Of a stretch of 64,000 nucleotides of DNA, positions 26,201-35,735 are shown piece by piece. This stretch comes from a virus: IMG/VR virus record IMGVR_UViG_3300025030_000038, positions 372,001 to 436,000 of that record. One strand, given 5' to 3'. The position numbers and the translations under genes were made by a program. Position 1 is the stretch's first letter, and each line of letters starts with the position of its first letter. The notes beneath the pieces were generated by a model. The model was given only the letters and a program-made list of their open reading frames with translations, ran no database searches and was not told the DNA's origin.

Positions 26201-28301
26201 GAGCCCACAGGAAGCTGTGCGGTATTTGCGGCAGGCATACATTGCAGAGCGGGGGCAATCTCCTCCAGATGCTGTATTGGCTGTAATGTCAGCCCAGTGG
26301 GCGCTGGAGAATGGTGCTCGTGGTCAGGGTATGTATAACTTCAATTTTGGAGGGGTGAAGGCAGGAAACCGTTGGGTGGGTGGGAGAGTACATCTTGGAA
26401 CCCAGGAGGGAACCACAAATGCGGATGGTACTGTAACCCTTCATGATACTAATGCTTGGTTTAGGGCATATGGGTCAGCAGAAGAGGGGTCCAGAGACTA
26501 CTTGCGAAACCTCCTGCATAACCACGGAGAGGCAATTGATCAGGTACTGACCACAGGGAACATTGACCTGTATGCCCCGCAGTTATCGAGAAGTGGATAT
26601 TCCACCGGGGATCAGGGGCAGTATGCCCGTAACATCCACAGATTGGCGACAACTTCCCTTAGGGAGTGGATCCCTCAGAGCCAGACAACGGAGGATACAG
26701 CCCCAACCCCAGGGACCCAGAGTAGTAGCACCCATGTGAACCCGGAGGAGGACTTGACCACAACGGTGGTTCGTCAGGCGTCAAACATTGAGGGGCTTCC
26801 TGAGGATAGGCGCCAGGACTTCGTGGAAATAGGCACCAAACACCGTCCTACCAAAGGGTTGCGGGTCCGTACCTTCACTAACACCAGGATCGTGCCTACC
26901 AGTGAGATTGTGTCCCTTACGTTTGGTACCAGTCAGATCAGTAGGCCCACGAGGGGAACCTCCACGGTTCTCGCCGTTGGGCACACCCCACAGTCGGCCA
27001 TTGTTTTCATTAACAGTTGCCTCGCAGGCACTGCAACATCCCTTGTCCGGGCTCTAACCAACAACATGGCGGCCGTGTTGGGGAACATGACAATGATTAG
27101 GCCCCCCTCCGAGGCAATTCAGGGGGCCATCACAGGCATCGCCAACCTCAATACTGCTACAGGTCCCATTGATGGAACCCCCAATATCTCAAATGGTACC
27201 CCGAATGACGTGGACCCAAGCAACACCGGGATGCTGACCAACAGGCATCATACTATGACGGTGCTAGGTGCCAAGGCCCATGCTTTGGTGCAAGAGGTGA
27301 GTCAGGCAAACAGTGAGGCTCTGGCCCAAGCTATTTCTGCATTGCAGGATCTCCCCTCAAGAACCACTCAGATCCCAGCCACAATAACACAGCTTCTTCG
27401 TCCCTGGGAGGATTCCATCACGGCATTGTTTGCTGGGAGGCCCCTTCCAAACAGCAGGCCCTTCCAGAGGTCCACAGAAACCCGGTTCGCCTCTGTGGAC
27501 AACGCTACTTTTTCCCCTGTGTTTCCCGTGTCCGACGCCAAGGGCTATGAGCATTATGGGTCCTACCAATATGGCCGGGGGCTCTCCATCGAGCCGGGGG
27601 GCAACTACGAGCGGTTGATGTCAAGTGACCCCCTTCGTTTTGCCAACCCGGCAGACCTGGAAGCTCTGTTGAGGGCAATGCGCAGGCAGGATGCGGATAC
27701 TGAAGCCAGGGTCTTGGCTCGAATTGCGGCCGACCCTCAATTCGCAGAAGGTGCCCAAAGGGTATTGCAGTGGGCAGAGAACCCAACAGCCGGTGCCACG
27801 GGGACCCGTACAACCCAGATCGCTAATGGGCTGCGTAACTACATCATGTCGGATCGTGATGCCGTGATGAAGCTCCCGGTCAATAACGCAGCTTTCAACC
27901 TCACCGACCTGACTCCAATGGGGGACCCATTGGGGGGCCAGGATTCCTGTGCTTGTCGTGGGGCTGAGGCGGATCTGCTTCTAGCGGCCTATATGTCTGG
28001 AGCTGAGAACACTACCTTCGTGAGTGTCCAGACTCCGGATGATGCGGCTCGATGGGTGGCGGGGCAGATGGTACAGGCGGCACCTGCCTGGGCAGCCGCT
28101 CAGTCGGCTCTACGGGGTATTACCACAGGCAGTGGGCGCCGCTCCCTCTTGGATAGTGTGTCGGGATGGCAGTCAATTGCGAGCGGGGTTCAGTCTCAGG
28201 CGGATAGTCTGGCGAGCAACCTGACGAACACAACAGGAACCAACCGGCTCAATTCGCAGGCTGCCCAAGTTGAAAGGGCATCCAATAAGATCGGCCGATG
28301 A
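23244..28301 (+). CDS. Baseplate hub protein with a glucosaminidase-like cell-wall hydrolase domain
   Basis: The 1685-aa protein starts with a hub-like N-terminal part (residues about 1-560): VNRPYAG, a CRQC motif near residue 40, and beta segments of gp27-like style. A very Pro/Ala/Thr-rich linker covers about 745-800. Residues about 985-1150 form a glucosaminidase/FlgJ-like domain: AVLAVMSAQWALENG, YNFNFGGVK, then TNAWFRAYGSAEEGSRDY. Glu and Asp in that block are plausible catalytic residues. A C-terminal part (about 1400-1685) holds helical repeats and one Cys pair (CACRGAEA). The hydrolase would open peptidoglycan at injection. The gene end overlaps the reverse-strand gene below by 53 bases. 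Confidence 0.75.
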   Translation: MSIVNRPYAGTWAPNKREVVQTVCDFLVYLNGDTSLPGCRQCRRNIDIQKFVTSVSIDCGVEPGASNSSISLAVPRTYGDSIFRDGNTLLRTGLEVHIYFRGYFPVKGMTTSNAPTAVGGINLGDIPQYPYYPVFHGVVTSVGYEYSGGYYSATLTCNGMLHFWQHLKFSTSGSFFGARPTNSGVHTTVTGHPLSGKSPYSIMYSLYRDTAGAAAGVGFALSSRSNYGAVNATTGDSLYALTIRYWEQRFRSRIYGLRMHGATGELFTSSQQAFLSLYGSGSSAQGGHQHIAGHSAATARPSGDPFAQDIPLSSLVDSRVLRQATRLLPSENGSRLSTNAQQLQAFATDYGSYGQVNLFESTYESKLDIATSVTGVTGYEFYQDVDGDLVFKPPLFNLDTSSSRVYRIEPIDIISISFTETEPEATYIIIKGGAFQNTRGLVDESEWGTRSTYVDYKLVAQYGWRESSIESTYYNNAKSAFFFGISQLDRINAGVNACSITIPLRPEIRPGYPVYIPHIDCYYYVQSISHAFNFGGQCTTTLSLTARRRKFIPPGDNSGASVGADLPQVQLDKTNMSPRPLQVLDNSGIPRLIGFPNVVMALDPMHINPMFYSYGFGAESRNLTATTGTNRREVTDARRQTFIGGFIQALLERGVLISPGNEGASTSSARGNTDYRSTGNSTTQSWGVAIGSQFSTFTVNEADLTRALGTFITTRDLTQTSITTLSATVERLERQIQAAELANIGGVQAPATTTPTRPRTGTHPAPATPAATPAAPTPPATPPATTPATAPHPAPRPRAPSHVDVAHLQSELDTARQRLTTLTTNFDSPPSDPSGTQNDILLAYANQFTAVEHILHEVNGNHTAHPSSLSSHATTLQDNDKVVLLSYLIQQLQTRSTGAVQRDMDFDPTGTINLSSNTLELLSDRKASMSVNTPGQYRYYSASHPNPAQQGDADITRPTTSGGTTTTPTSDSPTLSGDQRAEHTQMSPQEAVRYLRQAYIAERGQSPPDAVLAVMSAQWALENGARGQGMYNFNFGGVKAGNRWVGGRVHLGTQEGTTNADGTVTLHDTNAWFRAYGSAEEGSRDYLRNLLHNHGEAIDQVLTTGNIDLYAPQLSRSGYSTGDQGQYARNIHRLATTSLREWIPQSQTTEDTAPTPGTQSSSTHVNPEEDLTTTVVRQASNIEGLPEDRRQDFVEIGTKHRPTKGLRVRTFTNTRIVPTSEIVSLTFGTSQISRPTRGTSTVLAVGHTPQSAIVFINSCLAGTATSLVRALTNNMAAVLGNMTMIRPPSEAIQGAITGIANLNTATGPIDGTPNISNGTPNDVDPSNTGMLTNRHHTMTVLGAKAHALVQEVSQANSEALAQAISALQDLPSRTTQIPATITQLLRPWEDSITALFAGRPLPNSRPFQRSTETRFASVDNATFSPVFPVSDAKGYEHYGSYQYGRGLSIEPGGNYERLMSSDPLRFANPADLEALLRAMRRQDADTEARVLARIAADPQFAEGAQRVLQWAENPTAGATGTRTTQIANGLRNYIMSDRDAVMKLPVNNAAFNLTDLTPMGDPLGGQDSCACRGAEADLLLAAYMSGAENTTFVSVQTPDDAARWVAGQMVQAAPAWAAAQSALRGITTGSGRRSLLDSVSGWQSIASGVQSQADSLASNLTNTTGTNRLNSQAAQVERASNKIGR

Positions 28302-28737
28302 TCTCCGGGTCGGTTTGGACGACAACAAGTAGCCGGAGGTCGAGAGTCCAGTCATGTGCGGATCGTTCCATCCACACGTCAAATGCCTTTTCAATTTGGG
28401 CGTCAAGTTCCTCTGGCGACCATCGGTTAAGAGCTTGAAGGTGAGATGCTACCCGTTTTCCATCGCCCCTGGAACAGGCACGGCCCAAGTCTCTTACTTC
28501 ACGGCAGGCGGGGCATAGAGCCTTGAAGCCTACCAGAGTTTGGGTGTGGGTGGTGTCGTTGTATTCCCATTGCTCCAGGCATTCGATTTGGGAGGAACAC
28601 AGGCATTCCTCACAGCGATTGCTGGCCCGTTGGCACACAACCTGATTGAGTAGGGTCCATTGCTTGGCTCCCAGTTCCGATTTGAGGCTCCAACTTTTGG
28701 TGGGTTCAGGTACCATTTCCAGGTGCATGCCAACCAT
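28249..28737 (-). CDS. HNH-derived zinc protein with lost catalytic histidines
   Basis: The 162-aa protein on the reverse strand has two Cys pairs in the HNH-like arrangement (C42-x2-C45 and C75-x2-C78). It contains WEYNDTTHTQTLVGFKALCP between them, matching a widespread HNH-type family that reads CHEVWEYDD...LxALCPxCHEVKHIG. In this copy the key histidines are gone: IECLEQWEY replaces ECHExWxY, and CPACREVRDLG replaces CPxCHEVKHIG. The C-terminal part (WSPEELDAQIEKAFDVWMERS) matches the family too. So the fold may be kept for binding rather than cutting. It lies 12 bases downstream of a secreted-protein gene in the same operon. My recall of the family is moderate. Confidence 0.65.
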   Translation of the reverse strand: MVGMHLEMVPEPTKSWSLKSELGAKQWTLLNQVVCQRASNRCEECLCSSQIECLEQWEYNDTTHTQTLVGFKALCPACREVRDLGRACSRGDGKRVASHLQALNRWSPEELDAQIEKAFDVWMERSAHDWTLDLRLLVVVQTDPEIIGRSYWMPFQLGQPAN

Positions 28738-28749
28738 ACCGTGGGATGG

Positions 28750-29277
28750 TCAGTCTACTTCAACATGCCATGCTTCCGTTCCGGGAATGGAGAGAGTTTC
28801 CGTGGGTGGGATGTCCAGGGTGTCCAGGACGAACTCCTGGCTTTCGGCGATGACGTGAATGGTCAGGTGCCCAGGGCCTGTGCGGAAAATGGCTACCGCG
28901 GTGCTGACGTTGTTGCCCATGGCACAGGCCACCCCCATCAGGGCGGGGGTACGGCTGGCACGCCACGCTCCGGGATTGGTGAGGGGGTTGCAGAACTGGT
29001 ACCCACGGGCTTCACGGATCTCGATGCGAGCCAACAGGTCTGGCTCTCTGAAGGCGTCGTGGAGTTCCAGGTACAGTCGTGATTCCACTCTTGGACCGAT
29101 GCGAACCACCTCTTCAGCCCACAGGAGGCGGAAGTCGTTGTTACCCGTGGTGGGGACGGGGGATTCATGGACCGTCCTTGAAACGACCACAGGGGGGACC
29201 CTGGCGGCGGGCTGGCTGAGCCCGGGGACTGGGACTAGCAGGGTGGCAAGGCAGAGCAGAAACGTTGCGGTCTTCAT
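28750..29277 (-). CDS. Secreted/periplasmic hypothetical protein
   Basis: The 175-aa reverse-strand protein starts with a clear signal peptide (MKTATFLLCLATLLVPVPG, likely cut after LSQPAA-like residues at about 22-25). The mature part is small, beta-rich, with two cysteines (Cys96 and Cys117-type positions in QFCNPL and VACAMG) that could form a disulphide. A GAAGGA site lies 11 bases before the ATG. It is cotranscribed with the HNH-derived gene and inserted between the hub and the next structural genes, so it resembles a moron. Forward-strand frames across it look like shadows. Confidence 0.65.
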   Translation of the reverse strand: MKTATFLLCLATLLVPVPGLSQPAARVPPVVVSRTVHESPVPTTGNNDFRLLWAEEVVRIGPRVESRLYLELHDAFREPDLLARIEIREARGYQFCNPLTNPGAWRASRTPALMGVACAMGNNVSTAVAIFRTGPGHLTIHVIAESQEFVLDTLDIPPTETLSIPGTEAWHVEVD

Positions 29278-29427
29278 TGGGGATGTCCTTCATAACCCTA
29301 TCGGCATGGGGCACCTACTTTTTAGAGAAATCGGCAAATCAGCATATGGGGTCATGTATGGTCACACGTTGTTGAGTCAGATAGGCGGTGGTCATCGGTA
29401 GAGTAGCTATCCCCCCAGGAGGGTAGC
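29278..29427. promoter_or_regulatory. Divergent intergenic region with unassigned promoter content
   Basis: This 150-base segment separates the reverse-strand secreted gene from the forward structural gene. It is relatively A/T-richer than its surroundings and includes CTACTTTTTAGAGAAATCGG. It contains CGGCAAATC, which also appears in the divergent region at 42621. An AGGAGG-type site lies just before ATG 29428. Promoters for both directions are likely here; I cannot assign -35/-10 boxes. Confidence 0.4.
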
Positions 29428-30222
29428 ATGCGGATTTATGCTGACGTGAATCGGTTCCCGGACTTGCTGGCCGGGGAGACAAGTTCTGTTATCATTCAGG
29501 TGGCTGGAACCCCTGAGGTAAACACAGCCACGCCTATTAACGGCAAATTCGTGGTGGGTATCCCCGATGGGGTCACCCCACCAGTAATTACCTCGGCGTC
29601 CAGGTTGCTGGACCCATCGGTTCCTCCTGGCATCCTTCCTACGATCTACAATAGTTTGCTGGCCCAGTACCCAACATATGGCAATATCCTTTACAATCCG
29701 ATACTTAACGCATCGGATATCGCAAAACTCGATGCCACTGCGGTTTTCCCTTGGGATCCTGGGCCCCCTATAAAAACGTGGTCCTCACGGTTTCAGACGG
29801 GAACCCCACTGGGGGGCACGAAGGGGGTGGCCCCCAACTCGGTGGCAGTTCTTCCTGAGAACTCCACAACCACCCCGATTCGTCCTGGGGTATTGATTAC
29901 GGACAAGATCGATATTGCTGCCTACACCGGGGGGCTTGGCGCTAGTTCCTTCGTGGTTTACTGGAAGGTCTATCAGATGTCAGTCACCAATGACGTGATG
30001 AACTACACGTCAGGAGTGAACACCCCAGCCCTCAAGAACCTGATTGAGGTGGATCAGGACATTTTGGATGTGTTCCTATCCTGTGACAACGGGGTGGGTT
30101 ACACACAGGCTTCTAGATTGGCTACAGTTTCGACAGGTGTTCCAGGGAATGATGTGCGACTCGCGTTCATCAACCATACACGCTCAAAAGTCTACGTTAC
30201 TGCTTACGCGGTGATGTTCTAA
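29428..30222 (+). CDS. Tail/baseplate structural protein
   Basis: The 264-aa product is a beta-rich, Thr/Ser/Val/Pro-rich protein without cysteines other than one near residue 219, no signal peptide and no enzyme motif. It has VGIPDGVTPPVITSASRLL and PLGGTKGVAPNSVAV in its body. The strong AGGAGGG 5 bases upstream fixes the start. It lies between the hub and the giant protein that follows, so it is probably part of the baseplate wedge or fibre attachment. No family recognised. Confidence 0.6.
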   Translation: MRIYADVNRFPDLLAGETSSVIIQVAGTPEVNTATPINGKFVVGIPDGVTPPVITSASRLLDPSVPPGILPTIYNSLLAQYPTYGNILYNPILNASDIAKLDATAVFPWDPGPPIKTWSSRFQTGTPLGGTKGVAPNSVAVLPENSTTTPIRPGVLITDKIDIAAYTGGLGASSFVVYWKVYQMSVTNDVMNYTSGVNTPALKNLIEVDQDILDVFLSCDNGVGYTQASRLATVSTGVPGNDVRLAFINHTRSKVYVTAYAVMF

Positions 30223-30236
30223 TGGTAAGGTAAGTT

Positions 30237-33200
30237 ATGACTGCTGAAAACTGGGGTCCTGGGGTTTCTCGTGTGCTTTCTGCCCTCGCTCGGCAGTTCA
30301 CATCTGTGGTGTGGCAGGCAGACAAGCCGCCAACCGATGCCGAGTTGAACCTGATTTCTCAGGTGGAATTTGAGGCTCTCTCCCAAACAGTTCGTGCACA
30401 GGTTCATTCTGGATTCTTCCTTGATCCCACGCGGACCGAACAGGACTATCTGACGGACCCTCTGTATGCCAACCAGTTTGTCATTGCTCCACCGGCCACA
30501 GTCGGTGGCACCGAAGAGGCATCCCCGGTCCTTCTGGCAGCGGTCAATGGGTGGGTTATCCCTGTGGCAGGCTCCTATCTTCCCGAGTCCGCTGGTCCGG
30601 ATGAAGTCGCAAATCGTGTGCGTCTTTTTCCGCCACCGACGACTGACGCTCGTTCTGACCTAGTATTCCTGGAGGTCTGGCGTGCTCTAGTATCGGCAAA
30701 TCCATCCACGACCAATAAGCCTTCGGCTGGCTTCATTTGGAAGAATGGTAACACACAGTACGGCGGGACTAATGTCACAGATGACCTTGAGGATCCCTCG
30801 CTTGGATTTGAGACCACGAAAAGGGTCCAACTTCAATACCGGATTCGTGTGGTTGGGTCCGGTGATGCTGGTGGTACCTCGGTCGATCTAGCAAACTTCC
30901 CAGATGGCCTGACAGACCCTCAGGTTCTGGCACAAGGCACCACTGTGGCCCCTGTGGGTGGGGCGGTGTTTACCAACATGCGCCAAGAGCTTGGGGACCC
31001 CTCCCTGTGGAGGGCTGGTAGCGGTGATCCAGCCAATGCTCTCGGAACGGTTGATGGCTATGTTTATGCCATTCCAATGTGTGCCGTGTTTCGACGAAAC
31101 ACCGGGGCCTTCACGGCTGTAGCTAACGCTGGCAACCCAAATCAGAATGGGGCTGCAGAACGTACTCCGGCTTCTCATGCCCTGGCAGACCCACAGAGTG
31201 GGGCCCGAACTCTGGCCCTTGCTTCCTTGACGGCTGCCTTGTTGGATACAACGACAGGGTGGGTTACGCTCACCAACTACAGCACATCAGCATTGGGTGA
31301 TGCCGACCTTTTTCCCATTGGGACAACCCGTAGGTATCTCGTCATTGGTGAAGGAATTGATGCCGAGGTCATCGCCATCAATGTGAACTCCGATCCGGGG
31401 GGGCATCCGAGTGACATTTTCATTGATGCTGCTGGTCGTGGACGTGCTGGGACGATGGCTAAGTATCATGCCGCTGGCTCGGCCCTTCGGCTGTACAACA
31501 CCAATCCGGACGGTTTGTATGCTGATCAGATTGACATTACAGACATTATTGACCTTCGCCGGTCCGTGAACTTCGGTGACTGGGACTACACCCGTCTTCT
31601 TCAGAATGGTGTGGCGGCACTGGTCCAGAATAACTTGCACTCTTCGTGGAAGAAGGCCGGTACTGGCGGGGATACTGTGGGCACGGTTACCACTGAGGTT
31701 TCTTACCTACAGGCCCCCAGTGCTGTTCCCTTCCCGGCCCCCACACAAGTGGACGTGGTAGATGGGCCGGATGGCATTCGTACGGTGTGGTCAGACAGTG
31801 CAGCAATACAGGGTGACATCACGAATATCCTCGACCCTGGAGTGACTCTGGACGCCAACCACATCACGGCAACAACATTTGATGCAACTGTTTCTTCCAA
31901 GTGGGCTGTGGGGGCAGATTTCCAACCCCATGGGTTCCTCAATTTGGGGGTCGGGGTAGTACAAGGTTGGACCAATGGGTCTGTTATCTTCATGGACATT
32001 GGTGGGGCCACAGGAAATGATGGTGCTCATGCAGGTTTGGTGGGGGGACAGGAGTCCGTTCGTTTCTTGTCTCCCGCTGAAGTATATCTTCAGAACACAG
32101 ACTCCCTCGTCGGAACTCAGTACCCATGGAAGCTACGCTTCGTTGGGGGTGTGTCAGGTAATGGTGTAGGTGGAGCACTTCCCACAGAAAGTCAAAATGG
32201 CTATCGGGCGGCAATGGTTACCTCTCCAGGAGGTTTTGGGGAGGATGCCTTCGAGCATCCAGGCCCAATGTATCCTTTGGCTGCTACGAATTTTGAGTCC
32301 CCCTTCATTGTTCTCGGTGGGATTCTTAATGCAGCGGTGGCCGCGACCGTTGTGGCCAATGCTGCCAATTTCGTTTCTGTTACGGCCGCAATAGGCACCA
32401 TTCGGGCAACGGGGCTAGACTTCAACACCGTCGTGAACCTTCTGCCTCTTGGAAGAAGTGTTCGCACATTGCGGGATATCCTTACCAATGATGGTAAGGA
32501 TATCACTGGAAGCTCATCCGGTCTATACATCGTAGTGTATGGGGACAAGGATTCCCAAGATAACAATGGGGCCTTCCAGGTTATTGGGGCTGGAACAGCA
32601 GCCGCGGATGGCGGTTCCCCCTATACAGATCACGCAGCGGCGGCTAATGCAGACAGTCTGATCGTACGCCCCTTGTCTGCGGATTGGATAGCTTTTGACA
32701 ACACAGGCAATATAGTCACCATTGAGTTCCGTTCACAGGAGATCAATGCCGAGGATGACAACGGGAGTACAAATCCACCTTCTGGCGTAGCGGTGGTTCT
32801 CACGGATATGCGATGGTCTGGAGGGACAGTTTTCCCACCCACAAATCCTATTGCTACTGCGGATGCCCCGGCAACAACGGGGAAATTGGTGCCTATAGAT
32901 AGCAGGGCTGTCATTACGACTAACGTAATGTGGTCCCCTAATCGTGGGGCCAGCACCCGCGTGCCAGATCAGATTGTTCGATTTTCAGCCAAAAATTCCG
33001 CTGCCACCTTCGTGCGGAATGACATTGGATCACTAGACCCTGTGTTTGTCACGGAGACAGGGTACCCGAGTGGGGATAGGGTGTATGGGGCAACACAGGT
33101 CCAACTCTGGAACCGCTTGCCTTCCAAGGGCATGTCAGCTCCCGCACTACCCTCTGGGTCCACCACCTATGGGGGTGTCGTTGTTGGTCTTACAGAGCAA

Positions 33201-35735
33201 GATCGAGAAGCAGAAGTTTTCGTTGACCCTGGGTCGAAGACAGTAATTTTCCGACCCCTGATCAAGAAGCCCATGATCCTCAAGGGACTCAATGCGGTAA
33301 CAACGGTCCCTTCCCTCATTGGGGCTTTGGACTATCCGGGCGGTGGGCCCCTGAAGGACAACCTAGCTCTTTTCACCCCCAACAAGACGTTGGGGTATGC
33401 ACTGCCTCCTGAGTATGCACCGAGGTTTGGTCGTCAAGACATCCCTTACCACACATACACAGGTGGAACAGACCCAATTTATCCAGGTATCAATCATTTG
33501 TTCGCGGATGGCTCTAATGCCAGCTCCCCAACATTCTACATCATTGGCGGAAAGACAAACCCGGGACCTCCAGGCTCAGCATTGGTTCAGTCGATTCTAT
33601 TCTCGACCAACAACGGGGCCATCCTGTATGGTCAGTCGGGAACTGTAGGGGGGGCCCCACATTCTGCCTACGGGGCACGGAAGCAGTTCCTATCGGGGGT
33701 CGTATCTTCTGACCTTGGGGTAGGAATGCATGGCATTGAGCTGCCTCCCTATCATGGGATCGCCCGTCTCTATGGGGTGTATGAGTACAATGACTTCCTC
33801 AACAACCTAGACCCCACCTACATAGGTGGGTTCCAGAATGATCGGCTCACTCGTGTGCTCGGGAGCCTCTCTGGGGTGTCCGCAGTTAATCTCTTGCGTA
33901 CTGGGGCATCTAAGCAGACCCTCTTCATCCGTCAGGGGGGTGGTAATGATACCACGAACCTTCAAGACTCGCATACCTACATCGTCCCCGATTCAGCCAT
34001 CGACATCTCACTTGCCCCAGCATACACAGGTGTCGAGACCTTCGATAGCTTCAACTACGTAGTTGAGTGTGTGGTGTTTGGGTTCGCCGAGGGGTTCATC
34101 AACAAGAACAACTATGTCCTTGCAAGGAGATCAACTGGAACCGGCATCGTGGTGGTGGACACAGATACCTATGAGTTGATTGGCGTGGACATGATTCTCC
34201 CCGCGGCCTCCCCACGTGGGGATGCTCTGTATGAGGTGTACAATCGTACAGTTTATCAGGGAGATCCCTACATGACCAGGGATGGCAGTACCCTCCAGGA
34301 AGCGGATTACATGGCCCGCTATGGCCAGATCCCACAGGCAAGTGCAGTGTCTTTGGGGACCACGATCCAACAGTTCGACAGTGTTTCAGGGGCCATGACG
34401 GTAACACGTCCCAATGCTAGGGCGCTAGAGGTTCTGGCATCCATGGATTTCTATACCACATTGGGTACTGGTAAAATTGGTGGCTCCATGTGGTCTGGTA
34501 CTTCCATTGATTGTGGGTTTACAGATCCCGTGGCAGGCAGGTTGGGAAGGCTGCCAACCTCTGGTTCAGACCCAGCATGGCGTGTGTTGCCCATGGCTTT
34601 CACACAAGGACAAGAGGCTAATGACAGTTTCGCCTCAGTTTCGGTCACGATCCGAGATTACCTGAAGGCTGATACTGGGGACCTTAAGGTGGCCCTGACA
34701 ATGGGTCTTGCGTTCCTTGAGATAACGGCACCCTTTTCGGGACCAGCTCCTGCTTCTAATGAGGACATGGCGAGTAATCTGGCGAACACCATCAATGGGG
34801 ATCTTGTCAACACGGCGCCCTATGTGAGGGCAGAGGTTTCTGGAGCTACCGTCACTATCACCGCAAAGGTAAGGGGCTCCCTCGGTAACACCTATCGAGT
34901 TGCTCTTCGCACGGGTATCGCTCCAACGGCAGCCCCAGTTCTCACTTTGGCAATGGCAGACGTGACAACTGGCCCAACTGCTTACACATCATCCTTCTTC
35001 AGTGGCGGGGTGGACGTACCCGTGAATGGTGGCCTTGGAAACTCGGTGATATCCCTGACGGGTATGACGGAGCGTCTCCCACTAGGAATCCTGGTCTCCG
35101 ACTCGGACTTCCTGTCTGAGAACATCCTGAACGATACCTCAACGTCTCTGAGGTCATACTTCGGAGGAGTCCGATCGGTGTATGCTAACGTGCCCCTCAC
35201 CAGTGGTGGGTTTGAATACACCCGGTTCCTGGGAGAACCCGGGGCCATTCTGGCCATGTCCGATGGTGGGGTGTTGCAGTACACTCCCTACACGCTAGCG
35301 ACCCCAGGTGGCTCCCATGCTTATCGGATCTTCCGTGGGGGAGGGGCAGCCTTCATGCTCTCTGGCGTCGCTCCTGGAGGGCCTTTGACATGGGCCAGTG
35401 ATACATTCCAACCCGCTCTTCAGCCTGTCCTCAAGGGGGCAGTGTTGTCCTGCAAGGCACTCTTGGTCAGGAACTACCATGAGGATGCCTTTGGGGTTGC
35501 CTCCACCAGGACGGAGGGGGATGAGATTCAGATGTTGATTCTCACTCAGGCCATCTATGGCACTCCAAGTACAGCAACCAACGGAGTGGCGCTGTCCGGC
35601 ATCATCTCTCCAACAGGCTATGGCGAGGGGCTGGCAGCATCGGACAGGTACCGGTTGCCAGGACGCCCAATGGATCGCGGCCGGACTCGCACAGCTCCTG
35701 ACCCAACCACCCAACCAGCCCCCTTCACCGTCTGA
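30237..35735 (+). CDS. Giant baseplate wedge or tail fibre protein
   Basis: This 1832-aa product starts with about 60 residues, SALARQFTSVVWQADKPPTD then AELNLISQVEFEAL, that resemble the N-terminus of baseplate-attached proteins of large myoviruses. The remainder is a long chain of beta-rich repeats with many Thr, Gly, Ala and Asp residues. Near residues 1490-1590 there is a segment with the G-D-L-K-V-A-L and I-T-A-K-V-R-G pattern that recalls the modules in the sheath middle. The C-terminal tail is Pro/Thr/Arg-rich. It is too long for an ordinary wedge, so it may carry receptor-binding modules. I cannot delimit a receptor domain. Confidence 0.6.
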   Translation: MTAENWGPGVSRVLSALARQFTSVVWQADKPPTDAELNLISQVEFEALSQTVRAQVHSGFFLDPTRTEQDYLTDPLYANQFVIAPPATVGGTEEASPVLLAAVNGWVIPVAGSYLPESAGPDEVANRVRLFPPPTTDARSDLVFLEVWRALVSANPSTTNKPSAGFIWKNGNTQYGGTNVTDDLEDPSLGFETTKRVQLQYRIRVVGSGDAGGTSVDLANFPDGLTDPQVLAQGTTVAPVGGAVFTNMRQELGDPSLWRAGSGDPANALGTVDGYVYAIPMCAVFRRNTGAFTAVANAGNPNQNGAAERTPASHALADPQSGARTLALASLTAALLDTTTGWVTLTNYSTSALGDADLFPIGTTRRYLVIGEGIDAEVIAINVNSDPGGHPSDIFIDAAGRGRAGTMAKYHAAGSALRLYNTNPDGLYADQIDITDIIDLRRSVNFGDWDYTRLLQNGVAALVQNNLHSSWKKAGTGGDTVGTVTTEVSYLQAPSAVPFPAPTQVDVVDGPDGIRTVWSDSAAIQGDITNILDPGVTLDANHITATTFDATVSSKWAVGADFQPHGFLNLGVGVVQGWTNGSVIFMDIGGATGNDGAHAGLVGGQESVRFLSPAEVYLQNTDSLVGTQYPWKLRFVGGVSGNGVGGALPTESQNGYRAAMVTSPGGFGEDAFEHPGPMYPLAATNFESPFIVLGGILNAAVAATVVANAANFVSVTAAIGTIRATGLDFNTVVNLLPLGRSVRTLRDILTNDGKDITGSSSGLYIVVYGDKDSQDNNGAFQVIGAGTAAADGGSPYTDHAAAANADSLIVRPLSADWIAFDNTGNIVTIEFRSQEINAEDDNGSTNPPSGVAVVLTDMRWSGGTVFPPTNPIATADAPATTGKLVPIDSRAVITTNVMWSPNRGASTRVPDQIVRFSAKNSAATFVRNDIGSLDPVFVTETGYPSGDRVYGATQVQLWNRLPSKGMSAPALPSGSTTYGGVVVGLTEQDREAEVFVDPGSKTVIFRPLIKKPMILKGLNAVTTVPSLIGALDYPGGGPLKDNLALFTPNKTLGYALPPEYAPRFGRQDIPYHTYTGGTDPIYPGINHLFADGSNASSPTFYIIGGKTNPGPPGSALVQSILFSTNNGAILYGQSGTVGGAPHSAYGARKQFLSGVVSSDLGVGMHGIELPPYHGIARLYGVYEYNDFLNNLDPTYIGGFQNDRLTRVLGSLSGVSAVNLLRTGASKQTLFIRQGGGNDTTNLQDSHTYIVPDSAIDISLAPAYTGVETFDSFNYVVECVVFGFAEGFINKNNYVLARRSTGTGIVVVDTDTYELIGVDMILPAASPRGDALYEVYNRTVYQGDPYMTRDGSTLQEADYMARYGQIPQASAVSLGTTIQQFDSVSGAMTVTRPNARALEVLASMDFYTTLGTGKIGGSMWSGTSIDCGFTDPVAGRLGRLPTSGSDPAWRVLPMAFTQGQEANDSFASVSVTIRDYLKADTGDLKVALTMGLAFLEITAPFSGPAPASNEDMASNLANTINGDLVNTAPYVRAEVSGATVTITAKVRGSLGNTYRVALRTGIAPTAAPVLTLAMADVTTGPTAYTSSFFSGGVDVPVNGGLGNSVISLTGMTERLPLGILVSDSDFLSENILNDTSTSLRSYFGGVRSVYANVPLTSGGFEYTRFLGEPGAILAMSDGGVLQYTPYTLATPGGSHAYRIFRGGGAAFMLSGVAPGGPLTWASDTFQPALQPVLKGAVLSCKALLVRNYHEDAFGVASTRTEGDEIQMLILTQAIYGTPSTATNGVALSGIISPTGYGEGLAASDRYRLPGRPMDRGRTRTAPDPTTQPAPFTV

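Noticed and set aside
28660-29082. Forward-strand frame opposite the secreted-protein gene
   Set aside because: The reverse frame has a clear signal peptide and a ribosome binding site. The forward frame has neither and lacks codon character similar to its neighbours.
28859-29401. Forward frame of 180 codons
   Set aside because: It runs antisense to the secreted protein and crosses the divergent intergenic region; it looks like a shadow.
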